From contig OY751488.1 of assembly GCA_963565915.1 (NCBI GenBank), positions 2,914,001 to 2,978,000 of the forward strand: a stretch of 64,000 nt of DNA, given 5' to 3'. The notes under the pieces were generated by a model that saw nothing but the letters and a program-made list of their open reading frames with translations, was not told the origin of the DNA and did not search any database. Position numbers and translations under genes: made by a program. The number at the start of each line of letters is the position of its first letter. The first letter of the stretch is position 1. The DNA is from Entoloma clypeatum. Taxonomy: Eukaryota > Basidiomycota > Agaricomycetes > Agaricales > Entolomataceae. This document shows, in pieces, positions 36,244 through 48,300 of the stretch.

Positions 36244-38327
36244 ATGGTATCCCTCAAGCAAGGAGAATTCGTCGGTTCTTTGGATTGTGGCACGACGTCA
36301 GTGTGTCAGTGCTTACCTTCAGAACGATCTGAATAGGTTTATAGGTCTGTGCGGTTTATCATCTTCGATAAATACGCCGACATCGTTGCTCAGCATCAAC
36401 TCGAGTTTCCCCAATATTTCCCTCATCCTGGGTATGTCAAAACCTTCACACACATGTCAATGTTATCAACCAAACCCTCAGATGGCATGGTCATGATGCT
36501 CAGGAAATCCAAGACCATTCGGATCGCTGCGTCGAAGAAGCCATCAAGAGCCTTGAATCAGCTGGCTGGTCAAAGGACAGCGTCAAGATAATAGGTATCA
36601 ATACCAAGGTAAGCCGTCCTATGACGATGCTGATATCTTGTTTTTTTCTGTTCCAGGAATCACAAACCAAAGGGAAACTGCAGTTGTTTGGAGCCGAAAG
36701 ACTGGCAAGCCACTCTGCAAGGCCATCGTCTGGGCAGATTCGCGAACTAAGCACACAGTCGCACAATTTGAGCAAAAGATGAAGGACACTGGTATTGAAG
36801 TAAAGCCGGGAGAGTGGAGAAAGGGGGCCGAAGGCATCGAAGCACTTCGACAGATGTATGTTCACCCACCCAATTTCATGTGGCTTTATATTCCGCTAGA
36901 AAGAAGATTATTATATCTATTTAAACAGTACCGGGCTTCCTCTGTCGACATACTTTTCGGCGGTCAAACTCCGTTGGATGCTTGACAATTATCCCGATGT
37001 AGCGGCGGCTCATGAGGCCGACGATCTGTTATTCGGGACTGTTGAATCATGGGTCGCCTATGTTCGTTCAAATTTTCAGAGGCAGGCGAACGCCATTGAC
37101 ATGAACTCCACAGAACCTGCTAGGTGGCGCAAAGAAAAACATCCATATCAGTGAAGTTACCAATGCATCGCGCACTTTGCTTCTTAATACCACCACTCTC
37201 CAATGGGAGCCGTCTTTGCTTGATTTCTTTGGCTTCCGGAAGTCTATTTTGCCAAGGCTTGTTTCGACATCTGAGGTCTACGGGAATATCGCTTACGGGC
37301 CTCTGGCTGGTGTTCCTATCGGTGGGCTTGTTGGCGACCAACAGGGTGCTCTGATTGGCAACAAATGTCTCTCACAGGGCGAAGCAAAGTGCACTTACGG
37401 AACTGGCGCTTTTCTGCTGTTTTGCACCGGCGGAGAGATAGTTAGAAGCAACCATGGGCTCCTTAGCACCGTAAGTTCCTATGCTACTATATGTCTTCAT
37501 CCCATTAAGAGGATCCTATAGGTTGCCTACCAAGCAGGTCCCAAGGCGAAGCCCATCTATGCTTTGGAAGGCAGTAGTAAGTCGGCTCATTCAAGAATAA
37601 ATGATTAGAATCACTGAACTCTACAAGTTGCTGTCGCGGGGAGTGCTGTCAAGTGGTTGCGTGATTCGATGCAGATCATTAAGTCTGCTGCAGAAGTGAA
37701 CGACCTTGCAGCCAAAGAAGATACCACTGGCGGTGTCTACTTCGTTACTGCTTTCTCTGGCCTCCTCGCACCCTATTGGGATCCCGAAGCGTCTGCAATT
37801 CTTATTGGTCTGCAGCCCTGTTTCTTTGTAATGAAATTTCGAACTGATGTCTTTCAGGCATCTCTCAATATACCAACCCTTCGCATATTGCCCGTGCAAC
37901 CCTCGAAGCGAATGCCTTCCAGACGCACGCCATCATCGAGAGCATGAAATTAGACTCGGGAAGTGACCTGAAACACCTCAAAGTTGATGGTGGCATGACC
38001 AATGGTGATCTGGCAATGAGCATCCTCGCCGACATTGGCGGATTCACTGTCATTCGGCCAGAAATGAGAGAGTGAGTTTCTCACCTGTTAAGACGGACTC
38101 ACCTGATCATCTGCAGGTCGACCGCTTTGGGCTCCGCGCTCTTGGCAGGGTCTGCCATCCATCTTTTCGGGTGGGATATAACCAAGCCAGAGACGCTGAA
38201 AGATGTCAATACTAGGGGAAGTCGTGAGTTTATACCCGAATTGGATGAGAGGGAGAGGCAGAAGAGGTGGAAGGGATGGCAACGTGCTATCGAGAGATCC
38301 AAAGGATGGGATGTTGACTCGGTATGA
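36244..38327 (+). CDS. GUT1: Glycerol kinase
   Basis: FGGY-family kinase that phosphorylates glycerol to glycerol 3-phosphate, the entry of glycerol into glycolysis and lipid synthesis. The N-terminal phosphate-1 motif is [18 protein letters not shown]. Other glycerol-kinase signatures are [76 protein letters not shown], and [19 protein letters not shown] with the adenosine-binding region [11 protein letters not shown]. The GITNQRE and DQQGA blocks separate it from xylulose kinase. Eight or nine short introns interrupt it, including ones at about 36289-36345, 36609-36655 and 36857-36926. The protein ends GWDVDSV. A tandem CGG-type site lies just upstream. Confidence 0.94.
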
Positions 38328-38543
38328 TATCTGGTAAACTAATGTAATACCGCCAAGTATAATTTAGAAGGTTCTGTTACATAAGCAGATCCAAGCAAGG
38401 ACAAATTGACTCGTTTGCTTCAAACTTTAATCCTCCATCTCAATCAACAAAACATTGCCTTAGGTGTGTCCGTAGCTCACCACGATCCATTTCTACAGTT
38501 CTAACTCTCGAAATCTAGTCACCTTCTGACTCATAGAACGACC

Positions 38544-39094
38544 ATGAGTTACGTCGCTAAGGGTGAAAAAGAATATGACGCTACTGGTGCCCCCGTGCCC
38601 ACCGCCAAAATCCACAAAATCAGGATCACTCTCACGAGCAGCAATGTCAGGAATCTGGAGAAGTGTGCGCTTCTGTTCATCCTCTCTCTTTTATTTTCAA
38701 AAACTCATGGCCTTCCTTAACCCCAGTCTCCGCAGACCTGATCAACAGGGCGAAGGACAAACAACTCCGTGTCAAGGGCCCAGTTCGTCTCCCAACCAAA
38801 GTACTGAAGATTACGACGCGCAAAACAGTCTGTTTTCTTTCAAATCACATTCATCTCATGATGGGGGTTCACATATGCGTCTGAACAGCCTTGTGGTGAA
38901 GGTTCCAAAACCTGGGATTGCTTCGAACTCAAAGTCCACAAACGATTGATCGACCTTCATTCGTCCAGCGAGATCGTAAAGCAGATTGTACGTCCCATTG
39001 CACATTATGAGTAACGGCTCCCGCTGACGCGGAAATGCAGACGAGCATCAGCTTAGAGCCAGGTGTCGAGGTTGAGGTGACCATCTCTGCTTAA
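38544..39094 (+). CDS. RPS20: 40S ribosomal protein uS10 (RPS20)
   Basis: Four exons encode a product of about 118 residues. It starts [20 protein letters not shown], followed by [19 protein letters not shown], then [20 protein letters not shown] and [14 protein letters not shown]. After an intron ending at about 38890 come [19 protein letters not shown] and [14 protein letters not shown], with [17 protein letters not shown] at the end. The core [31 protein letters not shown] is almost universal in eukaryotic uS10. The protein sits in the head of the small ribosomal subunit. Three introns are the normal-looking kind (55-90 nt). The stop at 39092-39094 is 110 bp from the convergent DBP9 stop. 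Confidence 0.95.
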
Positions 39095-39204
39095 CATAGA
39101 CGTTTGTATCTGTATTGCAAGTCATCATGATTCCGTTTCTCCCAATGAGCTCCGATACCTATATCAACTCAACAGGTTGGTCTACGTGCTCTCGACAGAC
39201 CATG

Positions 39205-41505
39205 CTACCGACCGAACTTCTTGAGAGGATCTGACTTCTTTCTGCCACCTCGACCACCAGCCGTACCACCTCTGTTCCTGCCCCTGCCTCTTCCACGGCC
39301 GCGTCCATCGTTTTTCCTGAAGGGCGCGAACCCAGGTTTTTCTGTTGGATTACCCTGTTCTGTGCTGGAGACGGGGCCAATTTTGGGTAAGAGGTATTTC
39401 GGCACGTGCTTCATGTGTGGTTGGATCCTTGTCGGATGGAGTGGTTTATCATGGCGTAGAAATTCAAGATCAAGCGGATTATCCTCAAAATGTACCTAGG
39501 AGAGGTTTGGAATCAGAACCACCGGGGAACGGGCTGAATCAAAGTACCTTGAGTTTGTCCGAATTCAGAATTTCGGATTTGAGCTCCTTGATTCGAGCCT
39601 CCTTGATCGCACTGCGGGTGACGGTTCGCAGGGCATCCTCCATCCGATATCGAAACGCCTCCACTTGCTTCAAGTTAAAGTTATATTCCTTTATCCTACA
39701 GCCTCTCCCGCCCTGCTCTTTCTCGATTTTTTTGAAAAGATCCTCGTCTGTTTTGGCGCTGAGTAGACCTCCCACAACCTTATCCTTCCCCCATTGTTCC
39801 CGGGGAACGACGAAGGACAGTGACATCCCTGTGCGGCCTGCACGAGCCGTCCGTCCGACACGGTGTGTGTAAGACCGTGATGTGGTGGGCAGGTCAAAGT
39901 TAAGAACACAGGCGACATCAACAAAGTCGACGCCACGGGTAACGCCGTATTCTCTGTCGCCTGCCTTATGTTTCCGTTTGCGAGACTTGGAATCTTCGGG
40001 TGATGGGGCCTGTGCAGCCCTTTTGCGTTTTCGTTGTGGTACCTCGTCCTTGCCTTGGCCATCTGTGGATTGTTCGCGTTGCGTTGATATGACTGTGTTT
40101 GGCTTAATGGTATCACACAATATGAAGGTGAAAGGCAAACTGACACTCAAGCTGCTTCTCCGATTCTTCTCCGTCGCTGTCCAAATCTTCCTCGATTGCA
40201 CCGCTCTCGTCGGTCGCAATGATATAATCATAGATGCCCTTGTTGAATTCTTGTACAGTGTGGTATCTGGAGGTTTGGAATAATGATATCACTGGTGGAG
40301 CGCGGAAATGGGGGAAATCTATACCTTGAATTCAAGGGCAGCTCCGAATTGAGAACGCAGCTCTTTATCGAAAACTGTTCCAAGAACAGTTTGAGACGGT
40401 AGCTGCGATCAACATCGTTGACGAAAAGGATGCATTTTCCTCGAATGAGTTTGAGTTTCAGGATAACGTAGGTCAGAAGGAATTTATCGACTTCTGAACA
40501 CCTGTGATGACCCAATATTCAACGTGGAGATTCAACAAGATTGCGGGATGGAATGACCTGACAGCGTATTGACTAAGATATGCGGCCTCGTCTTCGTGCT
40601 CCTCTAATTTGAGAATAGCCTATGGAAGATGGTTGTATAAACGCATCGACAGGGAGAATGAACAAGGACCGTACTGGATTGCGCAAAGCAAGTCCTTTGA
40701 GTAGTTCGACATCTTCGGACATCGTGGCACTCATCAAGAATGATTGGTAGACTTTGGGCAAAAAGGACCCAGAGAAGATTTGACGAACATCTTCATCATG
40801 TCCGTATGACAAAATCAAATCGGCTTCATCGATAACCAGGGAATCTAAGGATAATAAGGAAAGGGCCTGGTGGAATACGTCAGGCTTGGCATAAAATATA
40901 CCCGGGATGGCTTACCTTTGACTGCAATAGTGCCAAGGCGCGAGAAGGGGTTGCAATAACAATGTCTGGTTTATCAGAAAGAAGTGTTCTGGAATAGATG
41001 ATGAGAAATGCAGCACGATTTAGAGTATGAGAAGCCGCAAACCGCTGGAAATGTGTCGTGGTCCCTGCAGAAACATTGGAAGTGATGATCTCCGTATCGC
41101 AATATGCTAGGAGACTTCGAAGACCGGCGGAAACTTGTTCAGCCAGCTCGCGAGTAGGGACCAAGATCAGGGCGCGAGTTGCTCGGCGAGATGAATCATC
41201 TGGACCCAAAGGCTGGTGCGGTGGACAGCAGGTGATCGGTGGGTGCGACGACCTGGTAAAGATACACGTACGCCTTTTACGTTGAGTATTTTCTGGACAA
41301 TGGGGACACAATAGGCTGCAGTCTTGCCGCTGCCTGTGCGGGCGCGTGCGAGAATGTCGCGGCTTTCGAGGGCAAGAGGAATTGCCTTGTATTGTACGAG
41401 AGTGGGACGGGCGAAACCAGCATCAGCCAGTGCGCGCAAGATGCGGGGATCGAGGAGATGAGAGAAGGAAGCAAACGTCGCCTTGCTATCCACTGGAAGG
41501 GCCAT
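39205..41505 (-). CDS. DBP9: DEAD-box ATP-dependent RNA helicase DBP9 (DDX56 family)
   Basis: Reads leftward from ATG 41505 ([20 protein letters not shown]). Helicase motifs in order are the Q motif ([15 protein letters not shown]), motif I ([14 protein letters not shown]), Ia ([10 protein letters not shown]), Ib-like ([15 protein letters not shown]), II ([17 protein letters not shown]), III ([11 protein letters not shown]), IV/V ([36 protein letters not shown]) and VI ([13 protein letters not shown]). The insert between motif V regions is Lys/Arg rich ([15 protein letters not shown]). The tail has a Gly-Arg repeat ([12 protein letters not shown]) and ends DPLKKFGR. The [11 protein letters not shown] form of motif II marks the Dbp9/DDX56 subfamily, nucleolar factors for 60S assembly. 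It has five or six introns. Its start codon is 30 bp from that of the divergent HIT-finger gene. Confidence 0.94.
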
Positions 41506-41535
41506 GGAGGAAAAAGGTGCGGAGTTCTAATTCCC
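41506..41535. promoter_or_regulatory. 30-bp gap between divergent start codons of DBP9 and the HIT-finger gene
   Basis: Only 30 bp separate ATG 41505 (minus) and ATG 41536 (plus). Both 5' UTRs must run into or across the opposite coding region, or the true starts lie further inside. The start of each product is supported by conserved sequence within a few codons. Confidence 0.6.
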
Positions 41536-43020
41536 ATGACTCTCGACAACAGCGACAAGACAACATGCAGACTGTGAGCTGGCCCCCCTGACCTCGACAC
41601 CCGCTAAAATTCCTCGCCTCAGGTGTGGCAGACAGTTTGCGAAATATAACTGCCCCACTTGTAATGTCCCCTACTGCTCGCTCACCTGTTTCCGCTCTCC
41701 AGTCAGTGTGTCCCTTGTTGTTCATACAGTACGCGACTGATCTATCTTAGTCCCACTCGCGATGCTCAGAATCGTTCTACAAGAAGGAGGTGGAACTTGA
41801 GATCAAGTCTCAGCCTTTCAAGACGCCGCATGAGCGCCTCAAGATGATGGAACTGCTCAGTAAATTTGAGGCGGAGAACATGCAGACCCAGCATCAAGGG
41901 CCAGAGTCTAACGACACAGAGGATATTGCTACACGGCTTCAGGGCGTCGATCTTGGTATGTTATTGATTTGCCCTCCTGTAGTAGATTGACAGAGTAGCA
42001 ACACAGATTCCGCGTCGGTTAGCGAGCTTTGGTCGAAACTTACGCCGCAAGAACAAGCAGAGTTCCTCAAACTTATGGAAGATCCCACTAGCGGGTCCGC
42101 TCAGCAACTTTTGGCAAGCGAAGAATTAGAAAACGAAAGGTGTGAACCATGGTGGGAGGCTCCGTTGGTTGGGGTCGACGTTAGCGACCCAGCTCAGTCG
42201 CATCGCCGTTTTGGCCCAACACCGGACCCGATCCGGATCCCTGCTGCCATGGTAAAGCCTGTTCCAAGTGAACAGCCTCTCTATTACAATATGTGTGCCA
42301 TATGGTGAGTTCACCGGTGGTTTAAAAATACGTGGCGCCGTCAACGGGTTTTTCAGTATCGCATACTCATATACGACCAGACACCTTTCTGCATCCCCCC
42401 TGTCCGGTATTGCGACAAACAGCCCGGATTTTCAGGAAGCCCGGCGTTTAATCTCGCAATTAGTACCATTTGTAACGGACCGAAAATCTACGACTCTCTA
42501 TCCAAATTTCTCCAGCCTCGCGACGGACATATGGTCGAGGTTCCAGTCAGTACGTTCAGTTACATTACAAAAACAGTGATGGCATTGATTACATGCCCAG
42601 GGAGCAATGAACTCGGAACTGTTTGGATTTCTACTTTGCGATACTGCGTGCCTGATCCGACCGCGGCCGGTAACAATGCTTAGGGAAGGGCCTGCTGAAG
42701 CATCCGATGTCAATCCAACATCGCATCCTAACTCCAACTCCGTTCTGGTCCTCTCGGATCTCACGATGCTTTTCAAGGCTAATCATGTTGTCCGTAAACT
42801 CTTGTTTTATGCTGCTCATATACTGTCAACCCCACCTCCAATCCTTCAAGTCGTTGCGCAAGAACTGGTCGAAAGGGCTTCGACATACACACAAGGGAGG
42901 TAGACAAGGCAGGGGAACGGCGAAAGCGTCCGCAGATTATTTGAGTACCTTCACAGTCTGGCCGATTGTGAGGTTCTTGTCGTTTTGATCGATTTGCATG
43001 AGGCTTATCTATCTATCTAA
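41536..43020 (+). CDS. ZNHIT2: HIT-type zinc finger protein, ZNHIT2-like; C-terminal frame possibly damaged
   Basis: Exon 1 (41536-41573) encodes MTLDNSDKTTCRL and joins through a gtgagc intron to CGRQFAKYNCPTCNVPYCSL, completing a HIT zinc finger with CxxC, CxxC and C/H pairs. After it come a basic segment (FYKKEVELEIKSQPFKTPHE), LWSKLTPQEQAEFLKLMED, EPWWEAP, and LYYNMCAICIAYSYTTRHL, the conserved helical core of ZNHIT2 proteins. ZNHIT2 works with R2TP and supports U5 snRNP assembly; that role is family knowledge. The exon starting at 42607 ends at a TAG (42901-42903), but the same frame then continues to a TAA at 43018-43020 with plausible sequence (LHSLADCEVLVVLIDLHEAY). A 45-nt intron at about 42868-42915 could bypass the TAG. 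Otherwise the gene ends at 42903. Confidence 0.8.
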
Positions 43021-43251
43021 TAGTACTATACTCATACTCGTGAAACATCCGGAGCCTGATATTGAATAAGTAAGTATGAGGTACAGGTTTACCTTGCACC
43101 CGTCAAAGTGTACTCCGCTTTTGGTAAACACGTGATGCCGGACACCGTTCGACATGGAGGACCCGCTCAGTCACCACCATAAGTATTTATGACCAACTTA
43201 TAGCAAGCTTGCAGACAGTCCCTCTCGTGACGATCCCCTCTCATCACTCCT

Positions 43252-44642
43252 ATGTCGTCCGAATCGTCCCCCAACTGCGGTTCCGGCGGCGGAGCGAACG
43301 ATCTGTTCGGTCTGCGCATTGCTTCCATCTTTATCATCCTCGCCGCTTCCTCGTGTGGTGCTCTGTTCCCCATCTTGGCCCGACGTTCATCATGGCTGCA
43401 TATTCCAAAGAGTGTGTTTGAGTCAGTCCATCCAGTTCAGTCCCAGAAAATCAATTTTTTGACACCTGTGGTGTTGTGTTTAGCTTTGCCAAGTATTTCG
43501 GATCTGGTGTTATCGTTCGTTGTATCATCTCTGTCATTGTCGCCATACATTCTATTTTCAGATTGGAACGGCTTTTATTCATCTACTTGGGCCCGCCCTC
43601 GAGGAGTTGGGGTCTCCATGTCTATCAGAGGCTTGGTCGGGATATGTGAGTCCCTGGCCCATTGCTCGGACCCGTTGACCAAACGTTGATCCTGGATCAG
43701 CCATATGCACTGGCATTCTGCCTTCTCAGCATATTCTCAATATTCATCATCGAGCTAATCGCTTTCCGCTGGGGAACAGCGACGTTGGCCAAGCTCGGAT
43801 TGCATCATGGTTAGTCTATACTCGCACATGCGTCAACGTCTGCTTACCTTGATGCCCAGATGCGCATGGACACAAAAGTGCTTCCCATGCTGCCCATGGA
43901 CCAGAAGCAACCTATAATACCCCCAAGGACGAAGAACGGAGCAATGTCTCTGATGCATCTGCGGGACACAAACACGTCGCTGTAGTGGACAATCCTGTTG
44001 CCCAAATCATCGGCATCGCGATCTTGGAGTTCGGTGTGACACTCCACAGGTATAACCTTTGTTTTTTTATGAGAAGTCTTCTGAGTTTTTTTTTCGTCAA
44101 GTGTTTTGATTGGTCTTACATTAGCTGTGGCAGATGAATTTAAGGTGCTTTTTGTTGTCCTTATATTTCACCGTAAGTCTTCTTCCTCTATGCTCTCCAT
44201 CGCTCATGGTTCCCCAGAAACCTTCGAAGGACTAGGTCTTGGATCTCGATTGGCTTATATGCAATTACCGCCGAGGTACAATTGGGTCGCTATCGCTGCA
44301 GCTGCGCTCTTTGGCATGACAACGCCCATTGGTATCGCCGTTGGCCTCGGAGTAAAATCTACCTACAACCCCGGAAGCGCGACTGCCTCTATCGTCAGTG
44401 GGATTCTGGACGCTCTGAGTGCAGGTGTCTTGATCTATACAGGGCTCGTAGAGGCACGCGTCTTTCCTTATCATTATAACGCCGCTTTCTGGCTGATATA
44501 CGTCCGTTGTTTGCAGCTCCTGGCACATGAGTTCCTGTTCAACAAGGAGATGATGGAGGGGTCAAATGCCCAAATCTTCTACGCTCTATCATCGATGCTT
44601 CTAGGATGTGGTCTCATGGCTCTTCTTGGGAAGTGGGCATAG
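43252..44642 (+). CDS. ZIP-family zinc/iron plasma-membrane transporter (Zrt1/Zrt2-like)
   Basis: Multi-exon membrane protein starting MSSESSPNCGSGGGANDLFG. TM1 is LRIASIFIILAASSCGALFP; other segments are FGSGVI, IGTAFIHLLGPALEEL, YALAFCLLSIFSIFIIELIA and, in the last exon, VAIAAAALFGMTTPIGIAVG and YALSSMLLGCGLMALLGK. The His-rich cytosolic loop between TM3 and TM4 includes DAHGHKSASHAAHG and SAGHKHVAVV. The metal-site TM4 motif is HSVLIGLTLAVADEFK and TM5 has FHQTFEGLGLGSRLA. These are the classic ZIP signatures. The protein imports zinc, or ferrous iron, into the cytosol. The intron at about 44051-44099 has a pyrimidine-rich tail and caag acceptor, joining the Ser of HSV. The upstream 230 bp shows no exact zinc-responsive element. 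Confidence 0.92.
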
Positions 44643-45382
44643 AGCTTCAAGTGCCGAACTTGAACTGCCAGTCTATGGCCCCTGGCTCAATCAGAGATCT
44701 ATCTCCCCGTCTATCAATTCCCGCATGCCCATTGCCAACAAATAAAAGTATCCATGCAAAGATGGACTCATCCAAAAGATATATTCATCGGAGTTGTCAT
44801 ATGCAAAAATTCAAATCTAAACTCCAGAAAGAAGCCTATAGCAGATTCTGGTTGATCGTTGGGTGATTGAGATGGATAATAATAGGTTGTCAGATTGACG
44901 GGAAATTTAACGCTGGAACTCTGACGAAGAGGATAACTCATGTGCCTTCAATCGGACACTGATTCATGAATCTAGCCACCGAGAATATTACCTCGGTAAC
45001 TGGGCAAATGAAGTTGCGTTAGTACAGACCGAAAATTATGTAGAAATCAGAGCTCCCTAAAATTCCGTTGAAATGATACTGTAATATGAGTTTCGGTCGA
45101 ATTTTCGTAGTTATTTCGGTGTGACGGGATTCTTCAACTAATTGGAAGTCCTGAGTCATCGCTGGGGTTAGTCTCCCGTTAGTCAGACTCTAGTTGGTGA
45201 TGATAATCCGCTGGCGTGCCTTCCAACAGAGGTGGGTTCGATCAAGCTTAAGGTTCGGTCTCAACGACTTTGGAATTTGTCTGTCAGTGTCACGGTGTCG
45301 GAGATGGAATTCACGACTTCAAGCTTCAAGTTGGAAGTTCAGCTGCAAATTTGCTATATGTCTTGAGCCAGCTTGTACATTC
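44643..45382. other. 740-bp intergenic region before the YVC1 gene
   Basis: No credible gene on either strand; short open frames lack codon structure and conserved motifs. It contains the 3' UTR of the ZIP gene and the promoter of the YVC1 gene. A loose inverted pair of ACCGAAAATT / TTTCGGT-type sequences at about 45027 and 45093 was noted but is too short to interpret. Confidence 0.5.
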
Positions 45383-48300
45383 ATGGCAGAATCTCAGTCT
45401 GAACTTCACCCTTTGCTAAGGCAGTGAGTGTGACTTTCACTGTTTTCAGACACGGTTTTTTACATGCAGGCTGAGCAGCGAGGACGTGGAAGCCACGCCT
45501 GTCTATCCCATTATTCATATGATAAAATCGGTGTGTTCTGTCTAGTACTATGTCGTGGTCCTTGAGCACCGATGTTTCTAGGACATTATTGTGAGTCGCG
45601 TTCTTTCTCAGCCTAGCTTGTCGTGGCGTGAAGAGTGTCGTGATGTCATGTTCCACGATGAGCGCATTCTCCTTTCAAATCATGGGGTGCCACTAGGAAA
45701 AAATTTCTGACAAACCTGATAACAGTATTTCATAGGTAGGCTTCCCTGCCCTCCACACCCCTAACAGTAAATTGACAGTATTATTCATAGATACACCGTT
45801 CACTTACGAAACGGTGAGTTGTAAGTGTTGAATAACCAGCTTTCCCTTATCCTCCCGCTCTAGTTGACATCTCCGGATATGACATATACGCTTGTGCAGC
45901 CTCTGTTCGAAAAGTACACGTCGATACAACGGAATGGCAATATGTCCATCGTATTCTGTTTCCTTCTCAACCGCGTCCATTTTTTACGTGACGACAACGT
46001 TCTTACGATGACCGTCTCCCGTTCCCGAGCGGAGCTTTGCGAGATTTTGGCCATTCGCACCTTCCGAGATTATGGGAACAGTATGCTTCACTTAATACTT
46101 ACCCTCACCACGACTTGGCCCGTCTACAATGGAGCAGATCCTAACGTCATTGACCAAGCGAGGGAAGAGAGGGATGATGATTTGGATGATAGGGTGGGGA
46201 ATGCCATAGAGATGGCTATCCTAGGAAAGGCAAAGCGTTTCATTAAAAGCTCCGCTTGCCAGAAAGTTATCAATGCCATCTGGGCGTGAGTGTCATCTCA
46301 CCCTGTGCATCCCCATCCCTGATTAGGAACCCTACAGAGGCAAATGTGTATATCAAGCACAGAGCAATCATTCTATTCTCTCAGACGTGAGTGCTGTCTG
46401 TATACGCGGAGTGGTTCTAAAAGTCAGGGCAGACGTATAAGCGAACACCGATACATTTCTACGACCCCCATAAAGCACCTCTGCTTGATCATTATCGGTA
46501 AATTCATCTATTTGTTGTCGGTTTTTTGTTTTTTGAATAACCCTTCTACCTGCAGTCTTAAAGTCCCAGCCATTCGCTCTGTCCTTGAATATTTAAAGTC
46601 TGTGCTGATTCATTCGCCCTCAATGAACTCATCCAATCTCTGTTTAATCCCAAGTTTTTTGATTCTCTTCGTTCTCTTCGTCATCGCCATTGAGGTTGAC
46701 CATCGACCTGACAGACTCGATATTCCCGAGTTATTCTTCATGGTCTATGCTTTCGGCTTTACGCTTGAAAAAATCGCGGCGATGCAAGAACATGGCATTC
46801 GAGGTACTTCTGGCAGCTAGCCTCCCACGCGCCATGATCATTAATTTCCATTCTTAGTGTATTTCAAAGGCACATGGGTAAGCCTGCCATTGTCTATACA
46901 TTTGGAAACTCATTCATGATATCACAGAACGGTTTTGATTTAGCATTTGGTATGCCGACTTGTGTCCGCAAAAAATTTCAAGCTGACAGTGTATGATTAT
47001 CAGTAACAATATTTGCGATATATGCTGGGCTCCGCCTTTATGGAGTTTTCCATGGTGGTTCGTCCGCTCAAACAATCGGTGAATCGTTCTAACCCCTTGT
47101 TAGATGCGTGGGCCCGTGAAATGGGAATAGACTGCCTTGCGCTAATCGCATGCCTCCTCTTTCCACGGTAGGGATTATTCTCCCGTATCAGTCAATTTTA
47201 CTCAATTTCGGTCTTAAGCCTCGCTTTCGTGACCCTTAAAGATAATTTAATGGTTTTATCACTTCGTGCAATGATAGTGCAGTTCGCCGTCCTGATGGCC
47301 ATTGCGGCGTTCTGCTTTTGCGGATTCTTGTATGCTCTATGGACGTACGTGCCTCATACTCTCGAGCATTGGAAGGGGATAACACATATGGTAGACTGAG
47401 TCGCACTGAAGCAGGGTACATACCATTTCTTCATGGGTATTCCATGCGCTAACAGCGCAATTCCCAGTTACAGCGCTGGGTGAGTTTTATCTCTGTATGA
47501 CATCATCGAATATCCATCTCAATCCTATCTGAACTTCAGCACGATAGCCTGGTGGATGCTTGACCTTTGGTTTGGGCTGGATGCAAGTGGCTTCGATCAT
47601 TCTAGTGTGTTCATTTTCAGATGTCCCTGTCAATTGTCTCATGCCCGCGCCTTCAGCCGAGTTCCACCCTATCTTTGGACCAGCTTTAATGGTGACATAC
47701 GCGTGCCTGAGCAACACTCTCCTCCTTACTGGTTGGTGCTTTTGATTTTGAGGGGTGTCATTTTCCTGATTTCCCATGATCGCAGTTCTAGTTTCTGTCT
47801 GTATATCACTAGAGACTATCGTGTGATGTCTCTTATCTTTTCCCCCAGATTTTGTCGAATACGTTTGCCACCATCAACGAGGATGCCGCTGCTGAGGTAT
47901 CTCCATTGTTCTGTCCATCCTTGACCTTACGTCGACAATGCACAGGCAATGTTTCGGAAAGCTGTCTCCACCATCGAGGGGTATGCATATTCTTAGAACC
48001 TGTATGAATACCTCGGACTTATCAAAATCGCAGCGTCAAGGCAGATTCTTTGTTTTCATATCAACCTCCCGTCAATTTACTCGCTTTATGCATTATGCTA
48101 CCTGCGAGCTATCTGCTCTCGCCTCGCTGGTTTCACAAGGTAGGAATCTGATTCTGTAGACCATGGTTCTTATCCATCCAATTTGCCTCAGGTCAATGTT
48201 TTCATGATCAGGTTGATTCATAATTCCCTCTCCCCTCCTTTTGAAATCAATTGACTTCCAGGTTGACAAATTTCCCCATCTTGTTGTTGATTGCTGTCTA

